Shown here: positions 1 through 7,251 of the stretch, piece after piece
How positions within the stretch are numbered: the stretch's first letter is position 1
Layout: each line of letters begins with the position of its first letter
Origin: Pseudomonadota bacterium
Lineage (GTDB): Bacteria; Desulfobacterota; Desulfobacteria; Desulfobacterales; Desulfosarcinaceae
DNA length: 43,190 bases
Direction of reading: 5' to 3'
Assembly (NCBI GenBank): GCA_023435265.1
Contig: JAEYRZ010000061.1
Location: 1 to 43,190, forward strand
Made by a program: the position numbers and the translations under genes
Notes under the pieces: generated by a model
The model's database searches: none
What the model saw: the letters and a program-made list of their open reading frames with translations, nothing else
Told to the model about the DNA's origin: nothing

Positions 1-102
1 CACAGGTCTTGGACAGCACGTTTTAGAACCGGCAACCTAATCCATGGAAAAGAACTCATGCGACCGTAACCATCTGTAATCAAAACTGGTAGGTACCGTT
101 TT

Positions 103-717
103 TTAATTTATTTTGGACAGCAGTGAATTGATGAAAAAATTAAAAATGGCGGTAAAAATCAAGGAGGCAATTATCGCCACAACCCCCGGCATTATTGATC
201 GCCGGGCACGACTTTTAAGTGCAGAAGCAGTTGTATATAAAGCCTGGTCATTCAAAGACATCAACTGATTAACCTTATCCTTCGTTTCAGCGAAAGCAGG
301 ATGAACTTTGTTGAAATACCATTGGAGATCAACTTTTTGGGGATCTGAAATGATTTGTTGCCAAAGATCTTTGAAAACTACGTAAGAATTTGTTATGGTT
401 AATACAAACTTATCTTCTCCTGGTATCGTGATGTTATTCTCAGCTATCTCAAATGCCTTTTGAAAATCTCTATCCGCCACCTCGATGATCGAAGCACCCT
501 TCTTTTCTCCAGAGGTAATCAAGAGAATCCCGCTGTCCTCCCGTTCCAGGGCCTCGATCATGTTTTTAGCTGCATTTATACTTCGATAATTTTCGTCCAA
601 CAATGATTGGACGGATTGACCGATGTGGGTTAGCTCGTATATGGATAGCGCACCGGCCGCAAAGAGCATAACTGCCAAGATCAAAAAACCGGAAATGATT
701 TTAAGACGCAAGCTCAT
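103..717 (-). CDS. Truncated membrane sensor (four-helix-bundle input domain only)
   Basis: The 204-residue product has a first membrane helix at residues 6-26, a mostly helical extracytoplasmic region at about 28-170, and a second membrane helix at about 174-198. It then stops six residues later (SLLSKIN). This is the input module of a chemoreceptor or histidine kinase. Such proteins normally continue into HAMP and then a kinase or methyl-accepting domain, and neither is present in the 102 bases left before the window edge. The ATG at 717 has an AAAGGA ribosome site about 8 bases upstream, so a membrane stub could still be made. TTGGACAGCA occurs just past the stop and again 100 bases on, which hints at a rearranged end. 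I read it as a broken sensor gene; a stand-alone sensory subunit is less likely. Confidence 0.6.
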   Translation of the reverse strand: MSLRLKIISGFLILAVMLFAAGALSIYELTHIGQSVQSLLDENYRSINAAKNMIEALEREDSGILLITSGEKKGASIIEVADRDFQKAFEIAENNITIPGEDKFVLTITNSYVVFKDLWQQIISDPQKVDLQWYFNKVHPAFAETKDKVNQLMSLNDQALYTTASALKSRARRSIMPGVVAIIASLIFTAIFNFFINSLLSKIN

Positions 718-1418
718 CTCTTGGTCCTTTCGAGTAACGAATTCTCATCTGTAAAACTGCTAAAAAATCAAAACAGCCGCAATGAGCATAGAAGAGCCTC
801 CTGCCTAATCATGGAAACCGGCGGAGGCGAATACGAACGGAGTGGCTTCTTTGGTATTGGGAATTTCGAGACATGCTGTTACCTCCGAAAGCTGGCGTTG
901 GAGAACCGCTCCAAATAACTTTCGAAGGTTCTCCTCCTCGATGCCTACGAGGTTAGCTGAAGGGATAGGGCTGAAGAGGCTGCCCCTCGCATATGCGCGA
1001 TTCGCCCCAAAAACTCGGGTCCCCCGTTCCGAATAGGATTCGGCAATATGGCATTTTTTAGCCCTAAACATTAAGTGTGTCAAGAATTGCCCTGATGGAA
1101 AAACTTTTGCGAATACTGATAGTTGGTGAATATTACATGGATTATCAAATTTTTTCTTGTTAGGATTCGGATTGGCAATAGATCCGCAGTCCCAATTTAT
1201 CAGGCACCGCAATAGCAGACGATAGCTTCACCTTATCCCACGTGATATGAAATAGAAATCCGCAGCAGGCTGCCTCCAATGGATAGAAAAAGATTCGCAC
1301 GTGGCGCATGCACCTGGCCTCTTCCGTAATGACCTTCCTCCTTTGATTTCCACTCTTCCTTCTTCTTTTCGAGGGATTTGCCAAGTTCCTTAATATCGAT
1401 GTTTACTCTATTTGACTT
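718..1418. other. Gene-poor stretch, no supported gene
   Basis: Open frames of 60-135 codons lie here on both strands, but they overlap each other, lack ribosome sites and match no family I know. The part at 1178-1256 is one copy of a degenerate repeat that recurs on the other side of the chromate transporter. Otherwise I see nothing interpretable; decayed sequence is the likeliest reading. Confidence 0.5.
1178..1256 (+). repeat. Degenerate direct repeat, copy 1 (downstream side of chrA)
   Basis: Shared blocks with the copy at 2866-2941 occur in the same order: ATAGATCC, then CCAATT followed by ATCAGGCA, then GATA, then a CCACG block, then GAAATAGAA (TGAAATAGAA here). The alignment needs several small gaps and was made by eye. 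Confidence 0.4.
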
Positions 1419-2708
1419 TTAGATAAAAAGCTTCCAGGCTACACCCGCCGCAGCCCCGATTGGAACCAGATAGTGGATAGGGAAATGGAATTTCTGCAGC
1501 AGCACCAGGGATACGACCACGGAGACCACCGCGAAAATATCTATGCCGCCGTTGGGGGGGAGAAGTACTTTGTGTCCGAACCAGACCGCAAGGTTGAGCA
1601 CCACCCCGACCACAGCCGCAGTCACACCGGTGAGCGCAGCCTGTAAGTGCTGGTTGCCGGCCATTGCTTCGATGAAGGGCGCTCCGGCGAAAATGAAGAA
1701 AAAGCAGGGCAGAAAGGTCACATAGGTGGTCAGCAAGGCGCCGATGATGCCCGCTGCCAAGGGATCGAGCCCGCCGGGCAGGTTCCAGGCGGCCAGGAAA
1801 CCGGCATATTGGGTCACCATGATCAGCGGCCCGGGGGTGGATTCGGCTAGTCCCAGGCCGGTCAGCATCTGCTGGGTGGAGAGCCACCCGCTGGACACGG
1901 CCACATTGGTGATATAGCTGAGCACGGCGTAAGCACCGCCGAAGGTGATAAGGGCGGCCTTGGTGAAAAAAAGGCCGACCTGCGTCAAGGTGTCGTCGCC
2001 TCCACGCCACAGCCACATGGCCCCGATCGGGATCAGCCACAGTCCAAAGCAGACCGCGAAGACCTTTGCGACATGACCAAGGGACGGCCGGGTACTGTTG
2101 CGTCCATTGGAGACTTCAGCATCAACACGGCATTCGCGGGTTTGCGTATCATAACGGCCCTTGCAGAAAGCCTCGGGTGTCCGCCGCTGCATGAGCAGGC
2201 CCCCGAGTGCAGACCCGGCAACAATATAGGGAAATGGCACTCTTACGAAATAGATGGCGAAGAACGCCAGGGCGGCATAGGCGTACAGTACCCGATGCTT
2301 GAGCGCCTTTTTGCCGATGCGCAGCACCGCCTCGATGACCACGGCCACCACCACCGGCTGGATGCCGTAGAACGCGGCCGCCACCGCCGGGATGTCGATA
2401 TGGGCCACGGCCAGATAGCTGAGCAGCAGCATCACGAAAATGGAGGGGATGACGAACAGCGCTCCGGCGGCAACTCCGCCCCAGATGCCGTGCAGCCGCC
2501 AGCCGATATAGGTGGCCAGTTGCTGGGCCTCGGGACCCGGCAGCAGCATACAAAAATTGAGCGCACGCAGGAACTGGTTTTCGCCGATCCACTTGCGCCG
2601 CTCCACCACCTCGTGGTGCATGATGGCAATCTGGCCAGCCGGTCCGCCGAAGCTGATGAAGCCCAGTTTGGTCCAGAATCTGAGGGCCTCCTTGAATGTG
2701 GCCGTCAC
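1419..2708 (-). CDS. chrA: Chromate transporter, two-domain (long-chain CHR) type
   Basis: This 429-residue inner-membrane protein belongs to the CHR family, which exports chromate and gives resistance to it. Two homologous halves are visible. The first opens with the family motif FGGPAGQIAIMHHEVV near residues 20-36 and LLPGPEAQQLATYIGW near 55-70, followed by repeated membrane helices. A polar linker at about 178-210 joins the second half, which repeats FFTKAALITFGGAYAVL and ends in the hydrophobic C-terminus. The start is a GTG with GGAG 8 bases upstream; the nearby ATG is out of frame and stops after five codons. No chrB-type regulator is adjacent. Degenerate repeats lie on both sides, which suggests the gene came in as a unit. 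Substrate is inferred from the family; some CHR proteins are uncharacterised. Confidence 0.88.
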   Translation of the reverse strand: MTATFKEALRFWTKLGFISFGGPAGQIAIMHHEVVERRKWIGENQFLRALNFCMLLPGPEAQQLATYIGWRLHGIWGGVAAGALFVIPSIFVMLLLSYLAVAHIDIPAVAAAFYGIQPVVVAVVIEAVLRIGKKALKHRVLYAYAALAFFAIYFVRVPFPYIVAGSALGGLLMQRRTPEAFCKGRYDTQTRECRVDAEVSNGRNSTRPSLGHVAKVFAVCFGLWLIPIGAMWLWRGGDDTLTQVGLFFTKAALITFGGAYAVLSYITNVAVSSGWLSTQQMLTGLGLAESTPGPLIMVTQYAGFLAAWNLPGGLDPLAAGIIGALLTTYVTFLPCFFFIFAGAPFIEAMAGNQHLQAALTGVTAAVVGVVLNLAVWFGHKVLLPPNGGIDIFAVVSVVVSLVLLQKFHFPIHYLVPIGAAAGVAWKLFI

Positions 2709-3021
2709 TGAGGGGGCTCCATTGTTATTATTTTCACTAATTCTCGCGTCTTCTTGTCACTTCTTGTTCCAAGGAATTTACCGCACGCTGCGCTCTATGG
2801 TTAAAAGCCTCTGGTATGGTGATTACATGCCACCCGGTCGAAACGTTTAGGTCCGATCGGTTGTGAATAGATCCGTGATCCAATTCAATCAGGCATTTCG
2901 AAACCGAGAGATACTCATTCCACGCAATACGAAATAGAATCTGTGATTCGGAAGCGGCGACTTAATAGCAGCGGTAATCTACAAGCTAATCAGCGGTCCC
3001 GAATCCCTGTGGAGACGGTTA
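2709..3021. other. Intergenic region between selenoprotein and chrA
   Basis: No supported gene. It holds the second copy of the chrA-flanking repeat (2866-2941). I see no clear promoter or terminator. Confidence 0.5.
2866..2941 (+). repeat. Degenerate direct repeat, copy 2 (upstream side of chrA)
   Basis: Partner of 1178-1256 in the same orientation, sharing AATAGATCC, CCAATT, ATCAGGCA, TTCCACG and GAAATAGAA blocks. Divergent and gapped, so either an old duplication or the two ends of an old insertion. Confidence 0.4.
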
Positions 3022-3270
3022 TTATGTGCTCTTTTTCATTTTTAATGATTCCACCACCTGGTGGACATCAGCCAAACATCATCTGCCACTTGGATTCTTT
3101 GAGGCGCAATTGCAGCCGCCAGCCTTCTTCTCAAGGACTATTTTTTCGTAAATGAGTGATCTGCCGTTTTTTTCGAAATCATTCTCAATATCTTTTTTTG
3201 TGTACTCAAAGCAGTGACAAACAAGGTCTTCATCATTGAGTTTATTTCGCTTTGGAAAGATCGATTCCAT
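3022..3270 (-). CDS. Probable selenoprotein: small CopZ/BFD-like [2Fe-2S] protein with in-frame UGA
   Basis: Read conventionally the frame stops at TGA (3079-3081) after residue 63, right after CASKNPSGR. Read through, it continues U-C-LADVHQVVESLKMKKST to a TAA at 3022-3024, giving 82 residues. The body carries LVCHCFEYTKKDI (Cys18, Cys20) and AGGCNCASKNP (Cys53, Cys55), the CxC...CxC ligand pattern of BFD/CopZ-type [2Fe-2S] domains. The would-be Sec64 sits next to Cys65, as in a redox pair. A SECIS-like hairpin lies directly behind the UGA. Homologues I recall from sulfate reducers continue with Cys or Sec followed by C-L-x-D-V at this place (memory, not a search). The chosen ATG at 3270 opens just before the conserved part but has no good ribosome site. 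The frame upstream of it only runs through a palindrome. Likely cytoplasmic; partner unknown. Confidence 0.75.
3046..3070 (-). promoter_or_regulatory. SECIS-like hairpin behind the UGA codon
   Basis: On the minus-strand transcript TCCACC pairs with GGTGGA around the loop AGGT, and the stem is extended by TGAT with ATCA across one bulged G, ten pairs in all. The loop begins 19 bases after the UGA. Bacterial SECIS elements sit inside the coding region at roughly this distance and carry G residues in the apical loop, which SelB reads (established for fdhF). The match is by eye. Confidence 0.65.
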
Positions 3271-3342
3271 CTCAATTATTCTTTTCCCAAATTGCTTTAT
3301 GCGGATATCTGAAATGCTCAAGTATATTGACTTGTGCGCACC

Positions 3343-3522
3343 GGTGTGCCGGGGTATCCGGGCCAAGGACACGCCATAGCGGTTTGAAGTGCCGCTAAGG
3401 CTTGCTACGCCGCGTCCCGCAAACTCGCTGCGCTCAGACAGGCGGGACGCTTTTGCTCCGCTGCGCCAAGCGGCACTAAAACCGATGGCTGACGCCCTTG
3501 CACCCGGAAACCCCGGCACACC
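3343..3522. repeat. 180-bp imperfect palindrome
   Basis: The two halves are near reverse complements centred close to 3432. Outer arms GGTGTGCCGGGG (3343-3354) and CCCCGGCACACC (3511-3522) are perfect. Middle arms AGTGCCGCT (3389-3397) and AGCGGCACT (3469-3477) are perfect. Inner arms CGTCCCGC (3413-3420) and GCGGGACG (3442-3449) are perfect. It could extrude as a long cruciform or fold as RNA. No gene lies in it; a non-autonomous palindromic mobile element is the likeliest class. Confidence 0.75.
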
Positions 3523-3849
3523 TGAACCGTGCCCATCGAACCGAACTGGAACTTTCCAGATAACCGCGAAAGTTTATGAGGCGTTAATTCACCCCAATGC
3601 CGCTCAGAATGGTCGATAAGTATTTCTGCCTAAGGAACACGCTGCCGATTCTGCCGCCGGAATACATCGATTTCACCCCCGGCACCTTCTGACAATATCA
3701 CGCCAGTGTTTCGTTTGCCGCGAATCGTTGCGTATGCTGTCCCCGGAACTTAAGCTCGGCAAAATGGCCTGGCCAGGCGGCACCACGAGCTGTACGCCCG
3801 GGAGCGCTTGTGGTGCGCCTGTTGCCAGGCCCGAGGTGTGACGTGCGGG
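3523..3849. other. Intergenic stretch with a 66-bp hairpin
   Basis: No supported gene. At 3766-3831 the sequence folds back on itself: GGCCTGGC then CAGGCGGCACCAC on the left, GTGGTGCGCCTG then GCCAGGCC on the right, around a 23-base loop. A 27-codon frame at 3608-3691 ends in TGA and has no recognisable homology. The whole stretch looks like decayed coding sequence. Confidence 0.45.
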
Positions 3850-4617
3850 TTAACGCACGATCTCGGAGAGGTTTTCCAAGATATTACTCCATCCTGCTTC
3901 ATGCGCGGAGCGCGATGCTTCATCGATGAATTTCACATGAGTCAGGGAAACATTCGTCCTGTCTTCCGCCAGCTTCGTGAAATCCAAGGTCACCGTGCTG
4001 TTATCGACAACCGAGTGGCGGGACGCCCAGGTGAAAACCAGCCTGTCCGGGCGGCTGATTTCAACATACGTGCCGGTATGTGAGAATTTATCATCTCCAA
4101 CATGCATCACGAATGTGAAGCGGCCTCCCTCGCGGGCATCGATTTCTACATCGGTATCCGTCTTGTCCGGCATACCCTTCATAAATTTCGACAGCAATTC
4201 GGGGTTTAACCACGCATCGAATACTTTTTCGATGGGTGCATGGATTGTTCTATTTATATTGACCGATAGTTCAGCCATTTTGAGTACCTCCGTCTTCATT
4301 ATTTCATCCAACCGTTCCAAACGAAGCTCCCAGATCGATTTGAGTTCGTTCAGCCAGCCTTCCATCAAAGCAATTCTTTTCAGATTTGCTTCGATCAGAT
4401 GGGTTCGTCCTATGGTCCTGCGCGTTACAAGCCCTGCTTTTTCCAGGACCTTTAAATGCTTGGAAATCGCGTTCAACGACATTTCATAATGTTCCGCCAG
4501 GTCCGTGACACGAGTGGCCCCCTGCTGGCAGAGTTGCGTCAAAAGCGAGCGACGCGTCGTATCGCTTACAGCCTTGAATATTTCAGTCAGGATTCGATTG
4601 TTTTCATATTCAACCAT
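3850..4617 (-). CDS. ArsR-family regulator fused to an SRPBCC (AHSA1-like) domain
   Basis: Residues about 1-95 form a winged helix: IFKAVSDTTRRSLLTQL, then TRVTDLAEHYEMSLNAISKH as the recognition helix region, then the GRTHLIEAN wing. The C-terminal part from about residue 112 (NINRTIHAPIEKVFDAWLNP) is an SRPBCC/AHSA1 domain with EGGRFTFVMHVGDD and GTYVEISRPDRLVFTW strands. In many genomes these are two overlapping or adjacent genes, a repressor and a ligand-binding AHSA1 protein; here they share one frame without a break. Start chosen at ATG 4617, which begins MVEYENN as in ArsR relatives; an in-frame GTG at 4635 would add six residues, and neither has a clear ribosome site. A perfect operator-like dyad upstream suggests self-repression. 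The ligand is unknown. No metal-binding cysteines of the classical ArsR kind are seen in the helix. Confidence 0.82.
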   Translation of the reverse strand: MVEYENNRILTEIFKAVSDTTRRSLLTQLCQQGATRVTDLAEHYEMSLNAISKHLKVLEKAGLVTRRTIGRTHLIEANLKRIALMEGWLNELKSIWELRLERLDEIMKTEVLKMAELSVNINRTIHAPIEKVFDAWLNPELLSKFMKGMPDKTDTDVEIDAREGGRFTFVMHVGDDKFSHTGTYVEISRPDRLVFTWASRHSVVDNSTVTLDFTKLAEDRTNVSLTHVKFIDEASRSAHEAGWSNILENLSEIVR

Positions 4618-4629
4618 GACGTTGAATAT
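4606..4629. promoter_or_regulatory. Inverted repeat over the start codon of the ArsR fusion
   Basis: ATATTCAAC (4606-4614) and GTTGAATAT (4621-4629) are perfect inverted repeats separated by CATGAC, which contains the ATG of the gene. It shares TTCAAC half-sites with the upstream dyad, so it may be a second operator. Confidence 0.4.
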
Positions 4630-4648
4630 GGACACAGATCATGGACTG

Positions 4649-4664
4649 TCAACCAAGCGGTTGA
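4649..4664. promoter_or_regulatory. ArsR-type operator
   Basis: TCAACC-AAGC-GGTTGA, a perfect 6-bp dyad with a 4-bp spacer, 32 bases upstream of the chosen start of the ArsR-SRPBCC gene. The spacing and the CAACC/GGTTG half-sites fit autoregulatory sites of this ArsR subgroup (family knowledge). Confidence 0.6.
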
Positions 4665-4956
4665 ATATTTTTTTATGATGTGCGATTGATACCCAGCCGA
4701 AGTCCTGGCCTGGCACCGGAAGCCCTGCGGGCCGGGGGCAATCAAGAGATGATGGTTTGCGCAATGAGTTGGTCTTATGGATCGATGAGTGTGCGATCCT
4801 TCGCAAACGACTGTGACGGTGAAGCCATCATCGGTATTGTCCGGCCTGGTTCATTGAGAATATCGGCAACCGGCAGATTTGAAATTGACATTTCGGTGCC
4901 GGGGTATGTAATCACAATTTGATCCCCGGATTACCGATTTCTATCAAACTTAATGC
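4665..4956. other. Intergenic stretch, nothing recognised
   Basis: Presumably holds the promoter of the ArsR fusion gene (minus strand) and the lost 5' part of the recombinase remnant. No coding frame here matches a recombinase N-terminus. Confidence 0.4.
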
Positions 4957-5409
4957 GTGGCGGAGCATAGGGACCGGAATATTTTTCCCGAACCCGGCAG
5001 CGGCCAGCGGGCTGCCGCACCTATGCTCGAGGGCTCAGAGGCCGGAAAACCCGGTCGGCGCTTTTCATACAAGATCTGGACCCAGGCCTGCAAAAACCTG
5101 GATCTGATGCGTTCCGAAACCCGGCCGATCGTGGACCTTTATGCCGGCACCCGGCACAGCACCATGACGGCCATGGCCGAAGTGATGAGCCCGGAAGAGA
5201 TCCAGCAGGCAAGCGGCCACCGCACCAATGCGGCCCTGATGAGATACCTGCAGGGCAGGGCGCGTTATGCGCAGAAGGCCGGCACCGCGGTCCTGAAGAT
5301 ACAGGGAAAGGCGAGGGGGCAAGTAATTAAGTTGCCCGGGGGCGACCGGGGCCAGGCAAGCGGGATCGGGATTGCAGAGATTCATGACGATTCTTGTAAA
5401 CAGTTTTAG
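4957..5409 (+). pseudogene. 5'-truncated tyrosine recombinase (phage-integrase family)
   Basis: The 150-residue frame contains only the C-terminal half of a catalytic domain. FSYKIWTQACKNLDL leads into VDLYAGTRHSTMTAMAE (the H/K-x-x-R box, with RHS), then EEIQQASGHRTNAALMRYLQ, which carries the GH pair and the candidate nucleophile Tyr of RYLQ. The core-binding domain and the first catalytic arginine are missing, so it cannot be an active integrase. The last 30 residues run into a dispersed intergenic repeat and are not family sequence. It sits at the left edge of a run of orphan genes, the position expected for the integrase of a relic island. Confidence 0.75.
5309..5373 (+). repeat. Dispersed repeat, copy A
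   Basis: GGCGAGGGG, an AATT-containing gap, then CCCGGGGGCGACCGGGG and CAAGCGGGATCGGGATT. The second copy is at 7913-7974. This copy overlaps the 3' end of the recombinase remnant. Confidence 0.65.
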
Positions 5410-5420
5410 GCGTTCGTGAA

Positions 5421-5780
5421 ATGACATGTTTAGTCTGTGGCAATCCTGAAAGAAAGATTTGGCCGCCGAGTGATCGAGCGCCAGAGTTTAAAGGTGTCGC
5501 CGCTGAAAATTGGATGTCTCTCGTTCGCTGTAGTTCGTGCGGGGCATTGTGGGCAGGTGTACCTTATGAGCCATACGCCTCTTTCACTTACTACGTTCAC
5601 TGGGAAAAGACCGAGCACGATTGGCGCAGGGAATTGTCAATAAATGATGGGCGATCCCTTCATACTTGGCACAAAGAACAATTAAACGCACATCAACACA
5701 CGCTAACAGACGAAGACAGGAAAGCAATTGAGCACCACCGAATTCGGAGCTATGGGCGCGATCCATACAGCAAAGCCTAA
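5421..5780 (+). CDS. Hypothetical zinc-ribbon protein
   Basis: The 119-residue protein opens with CLVC (Cys3, Cys6 region) and has a second CSSC pair at about residues 38-41, a four-cysteine zinc-ribbon arrangement. WHKEQL and a His-rich EHHR segment follow. No membrane helix or signal peptide, so cytoplasmic. The family is not recognised. No good ribosome site precedes the ATG. It is the first gene of a same-strand run of unrelated small genes, the typical content of an integron-like or island cargo region. Confidence 0.55.
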   Translation: MTCLVCGNPERKIWPPSDRAPEFKGVAAENWMSLVRCSSCGALWAGVPYEPYASFTYYVHWEKTEHDWRRELSINDGRSLHTWHKEQLNAHQHTLTDEDRKAIEHHRIRSYGRDPYSKA

Positions 5781-5821
5781 TTCCCGCCTCAAGAACGAAA
5801 TCGGTGCTTCTTAAACTGGTC

Positions 5822-6214
5822 ATGAAGATTTTTATATACATTATACTCATCTTGGCGGGGCCACTCATCACTATTTTACTGTACATCCAAGGTGAGAATG
5901 ATATGTCCAAGCCGGAAATTCTTGAAATGGGAACCTTCATATATGTTTTTGGTTTTGCTACTCTTGTCATTTCTGGATTCCTGCATTTTTTCAAGGCAAA
6001 TTTTCAAAAAAATATGATTATAAGCTTCATTACATCGGAGATCCTGTATTCAGTCGGCTTATCAGTTTACTTCTATGCCGATAAAGAAAACAGAGCGGAA
6101 AACCTCATGTGGTTGCCGGTGGCTGCCATTTTTCTGATTCTGTATACGTCACCGATGGTTTTGTTGGTATCTTATAGTACCGGCAAAATAATTTCTTTTA
6201 GAAGAAATCGTTAG
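5822..6214 (+). CDS. Hypothetical four-helix membrane protein
   Basis: About 130 residues with hydrophobic stretches at roughly 3-22, 38-57, 64-84 and 96-117, and a basic C-terminus (FRRNR). The frame can also start at GTG 5804, adding six residues; ATG 5822 gives a cleaner N-terminus (MKIFIYIILIL). Neither has a clear ribosome site. No family recognised. AT-rich compared with the metabolic genes to the right, which fits foreign origin. Confidence 0.5.
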   Translation: MKIFIYIILILAGPLITILLYIQGENDMSKPEILEMGTFIYVFGFATLVISGFLHFFKANFQKNMIISFITSEILYSVGLSVYFYADKENRAENLMWLPVAAIFLILYTSPMVLLVSYSTGKIISFRRNR

Positions 6215-6224
6215 TAATTTTTGT

Positions 6225-6279
6225 TTAGGTAGGCATTATATTTAAGATCGTTTGCTCTATATGCCAACAAAACACCTAA
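6225..6279. terminator. Hairpin after the membrane-protein gene
   Basis: TTAGGT (6225-6230) pairs with ACCTAA (6274-6279), and GGCAT (6232-6236) with ATGCC (6261-6265). There is no T-run after it, so a terminator role is weak; it could also be a recombination-site remnant. Confidence 0.3.
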
Positions 6280-6283
6280 GAGC

Positions 6284-6309
6284 TTGTTTATAAGTTTCCG
6301 TATAAACAA
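6284..6309. promoter_or_regulatory. Operator-like dyad
   Basis: TTGTTTATA and TATAAACAA are perfect 9-bp inverted repeats around an 8-base spacer, ending 18 bases before the next ATG (6328). The spacing suits a repressor site, but no regulator gene is adjacent. Confidence 0.35.
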
Positions 6310-6327
6310 TGTTCGACTTCTGAGAAT

Positions 6328-6699
6328 ATGAGAATTGATCACCAATGCATAACAAGCTCTATTTTTGAGCTCGTGAAAACGATAGAAACGGATATTGATT
6401 TTGGAGATGATTCTTGGTCGATTCGGATTGAATTATTCCGAGACTCAGAGAATATTGATTATTACAGGTGTCATGTCTGGGAATTGGAGCTATTTCGGTT
6501 AGCTCCGACCTTTCCGAAGGATGACAGTGACAGGCCTAAAGAAATTACTGATGATATACTTATGGTCGAGAGGGGAATTGCACACAGTAAACTTGATTAT
6601 AAACGGTTCAAAGCAAATAGCGTTGACGAAGCAGTAGAAAAAATTATTGATGACCTAAAGTGTTTTTTGGGACATGTTACTGGCGACAAACCTTTTTAA
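6328..6699 (+). CDS. Hypothetical acidic protein
   Basis: 123 residues, acidic and soluble, with a mixed alpha/beta look: WSIRIELFRDSENIDYYRCHVWELELFRLAP suggests two or three strands and SVDEAVEKIIDDLKCFLG an amphipathic helix. No signal peptide or membrane helix. Family not recognised. It follows a perfect dyad and is 21 bases upstream of the next gene, so the two may be co-transcribed. Confidence 0.5.
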   Translation: MRIDHQCITSSIFELVKTIETDIDFGDDSWSIRIELFRDSENIDYYRCHVWELELFRLAPTFPKDDSDRPKEITDDILMVERGIAHSKLDYKRFKANSVDEAVEKIIDDLKCFLGHVTGDKPF

Positions 6700-6720
6700 T
6701 ATTAAGAGATTTCGTTAAAC

Positions 6721-7056
6721 ATGCGTGTTATAGGGACGCACAAAGACCTCGTGCCCCTGACACGCGGCCGTTGGCCGGAGATACATGTGATTGACGATAT
6801 TGCTGAGGGCATAGCCAAAACACTTTTTCGGGGAGTTTGGCGGTTTATCTTCCAACTTCTTTTTGAATTCATGCTCTTTTACACTGGTGAAATCTTTCTC
6901 TTCATTTCAACCTTTGGAAAAAGAAAACCTCGTTGGGATTATTATGTGGATGAATCCGCTTCTAAATGGGTGATTTTCACGGAAATCAGCACCTGGATCG
7001 GCTTCGCCTTTTGGCTTTTAGTTGCCTGGTTTATTAACAACGTCATATTGCATTGA
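6721..7056 (+). CDS. Hypothetical membrane protein
   Basis: 111 residues. An N-terminal soluble part of about 40 residues is followed by hydrophobic stretches at roughly 39-66 and 90-109. The first is long and aromatic (FQLLFEFMLFYTGEIFLFI) and the second is near the C-terminus. No recognised family. GTTAAAC, which resembles a recombination core box, lies immediately before the ATG. No upstream partner box could be found, so it is not annotated as a site. Confidence 0.45.
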   Translation: MRVIGTHKDLVPLTRGRWPEIHVIDDIAEGIAKTLFRGVWRFIFQLLFEFMLFYTGEIFLFISTFGKRKPRWDYYVDESASKWVIFTEISTWIGFAFWLLVAWFINNVILH

Positions 7057-7151
7057 ATATGCAGCAGCGATGCACAAATACGGAACAGTGCGCGAGAGTG
7101 GAGCCGGCGATACCATGAACTTGGATCATCCGCTTAAATTTACTCCATTAT

Positions 7152-7188
7152 ACCTCTGTTAGGCTCTACCCGATCGCCTGACAGAGGT
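7152..7188. terminator. 13-bp-stem hairpin between orphan genes
   Basis: ACCTCTGTTAGGC (7152-7164) and GCCTGACAGAGGT (7176-7188) pair with one mismatch around an 11-base loop. There is no T-run. It could be a terminator for the gene ending at 7056 or a remnant of a recombination site (GTTAGGC is inside the left arm). Confidence 0.35.
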
Positions 7189-7251
7189 TCCAATACGATT
7201 CCAGATCCACGGAAATTCTCCTCAATCCATAAAATTCTCAAGGCGGCTAAA

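Noticed and set aside
805..1212. 135-codon frame on the minus strand
   Set aside because: No ribosome site, no family likeness, and frames of similar length overlap it on the other strand.
3271..3519. N-terminal extension of the selenoprotein frame
   Set aside because: It is read through one arm and the centre of the 180-bp palindrome; the composition is not protein-like and the [2Fe-2S] part begins after Met at 3270.
3608..3691. 27-codon frame ending in TGA, considered as a second selenoprotein
   Set aside because: The residues after the TGA show no known motif and I found no convincing hairpin behind it.
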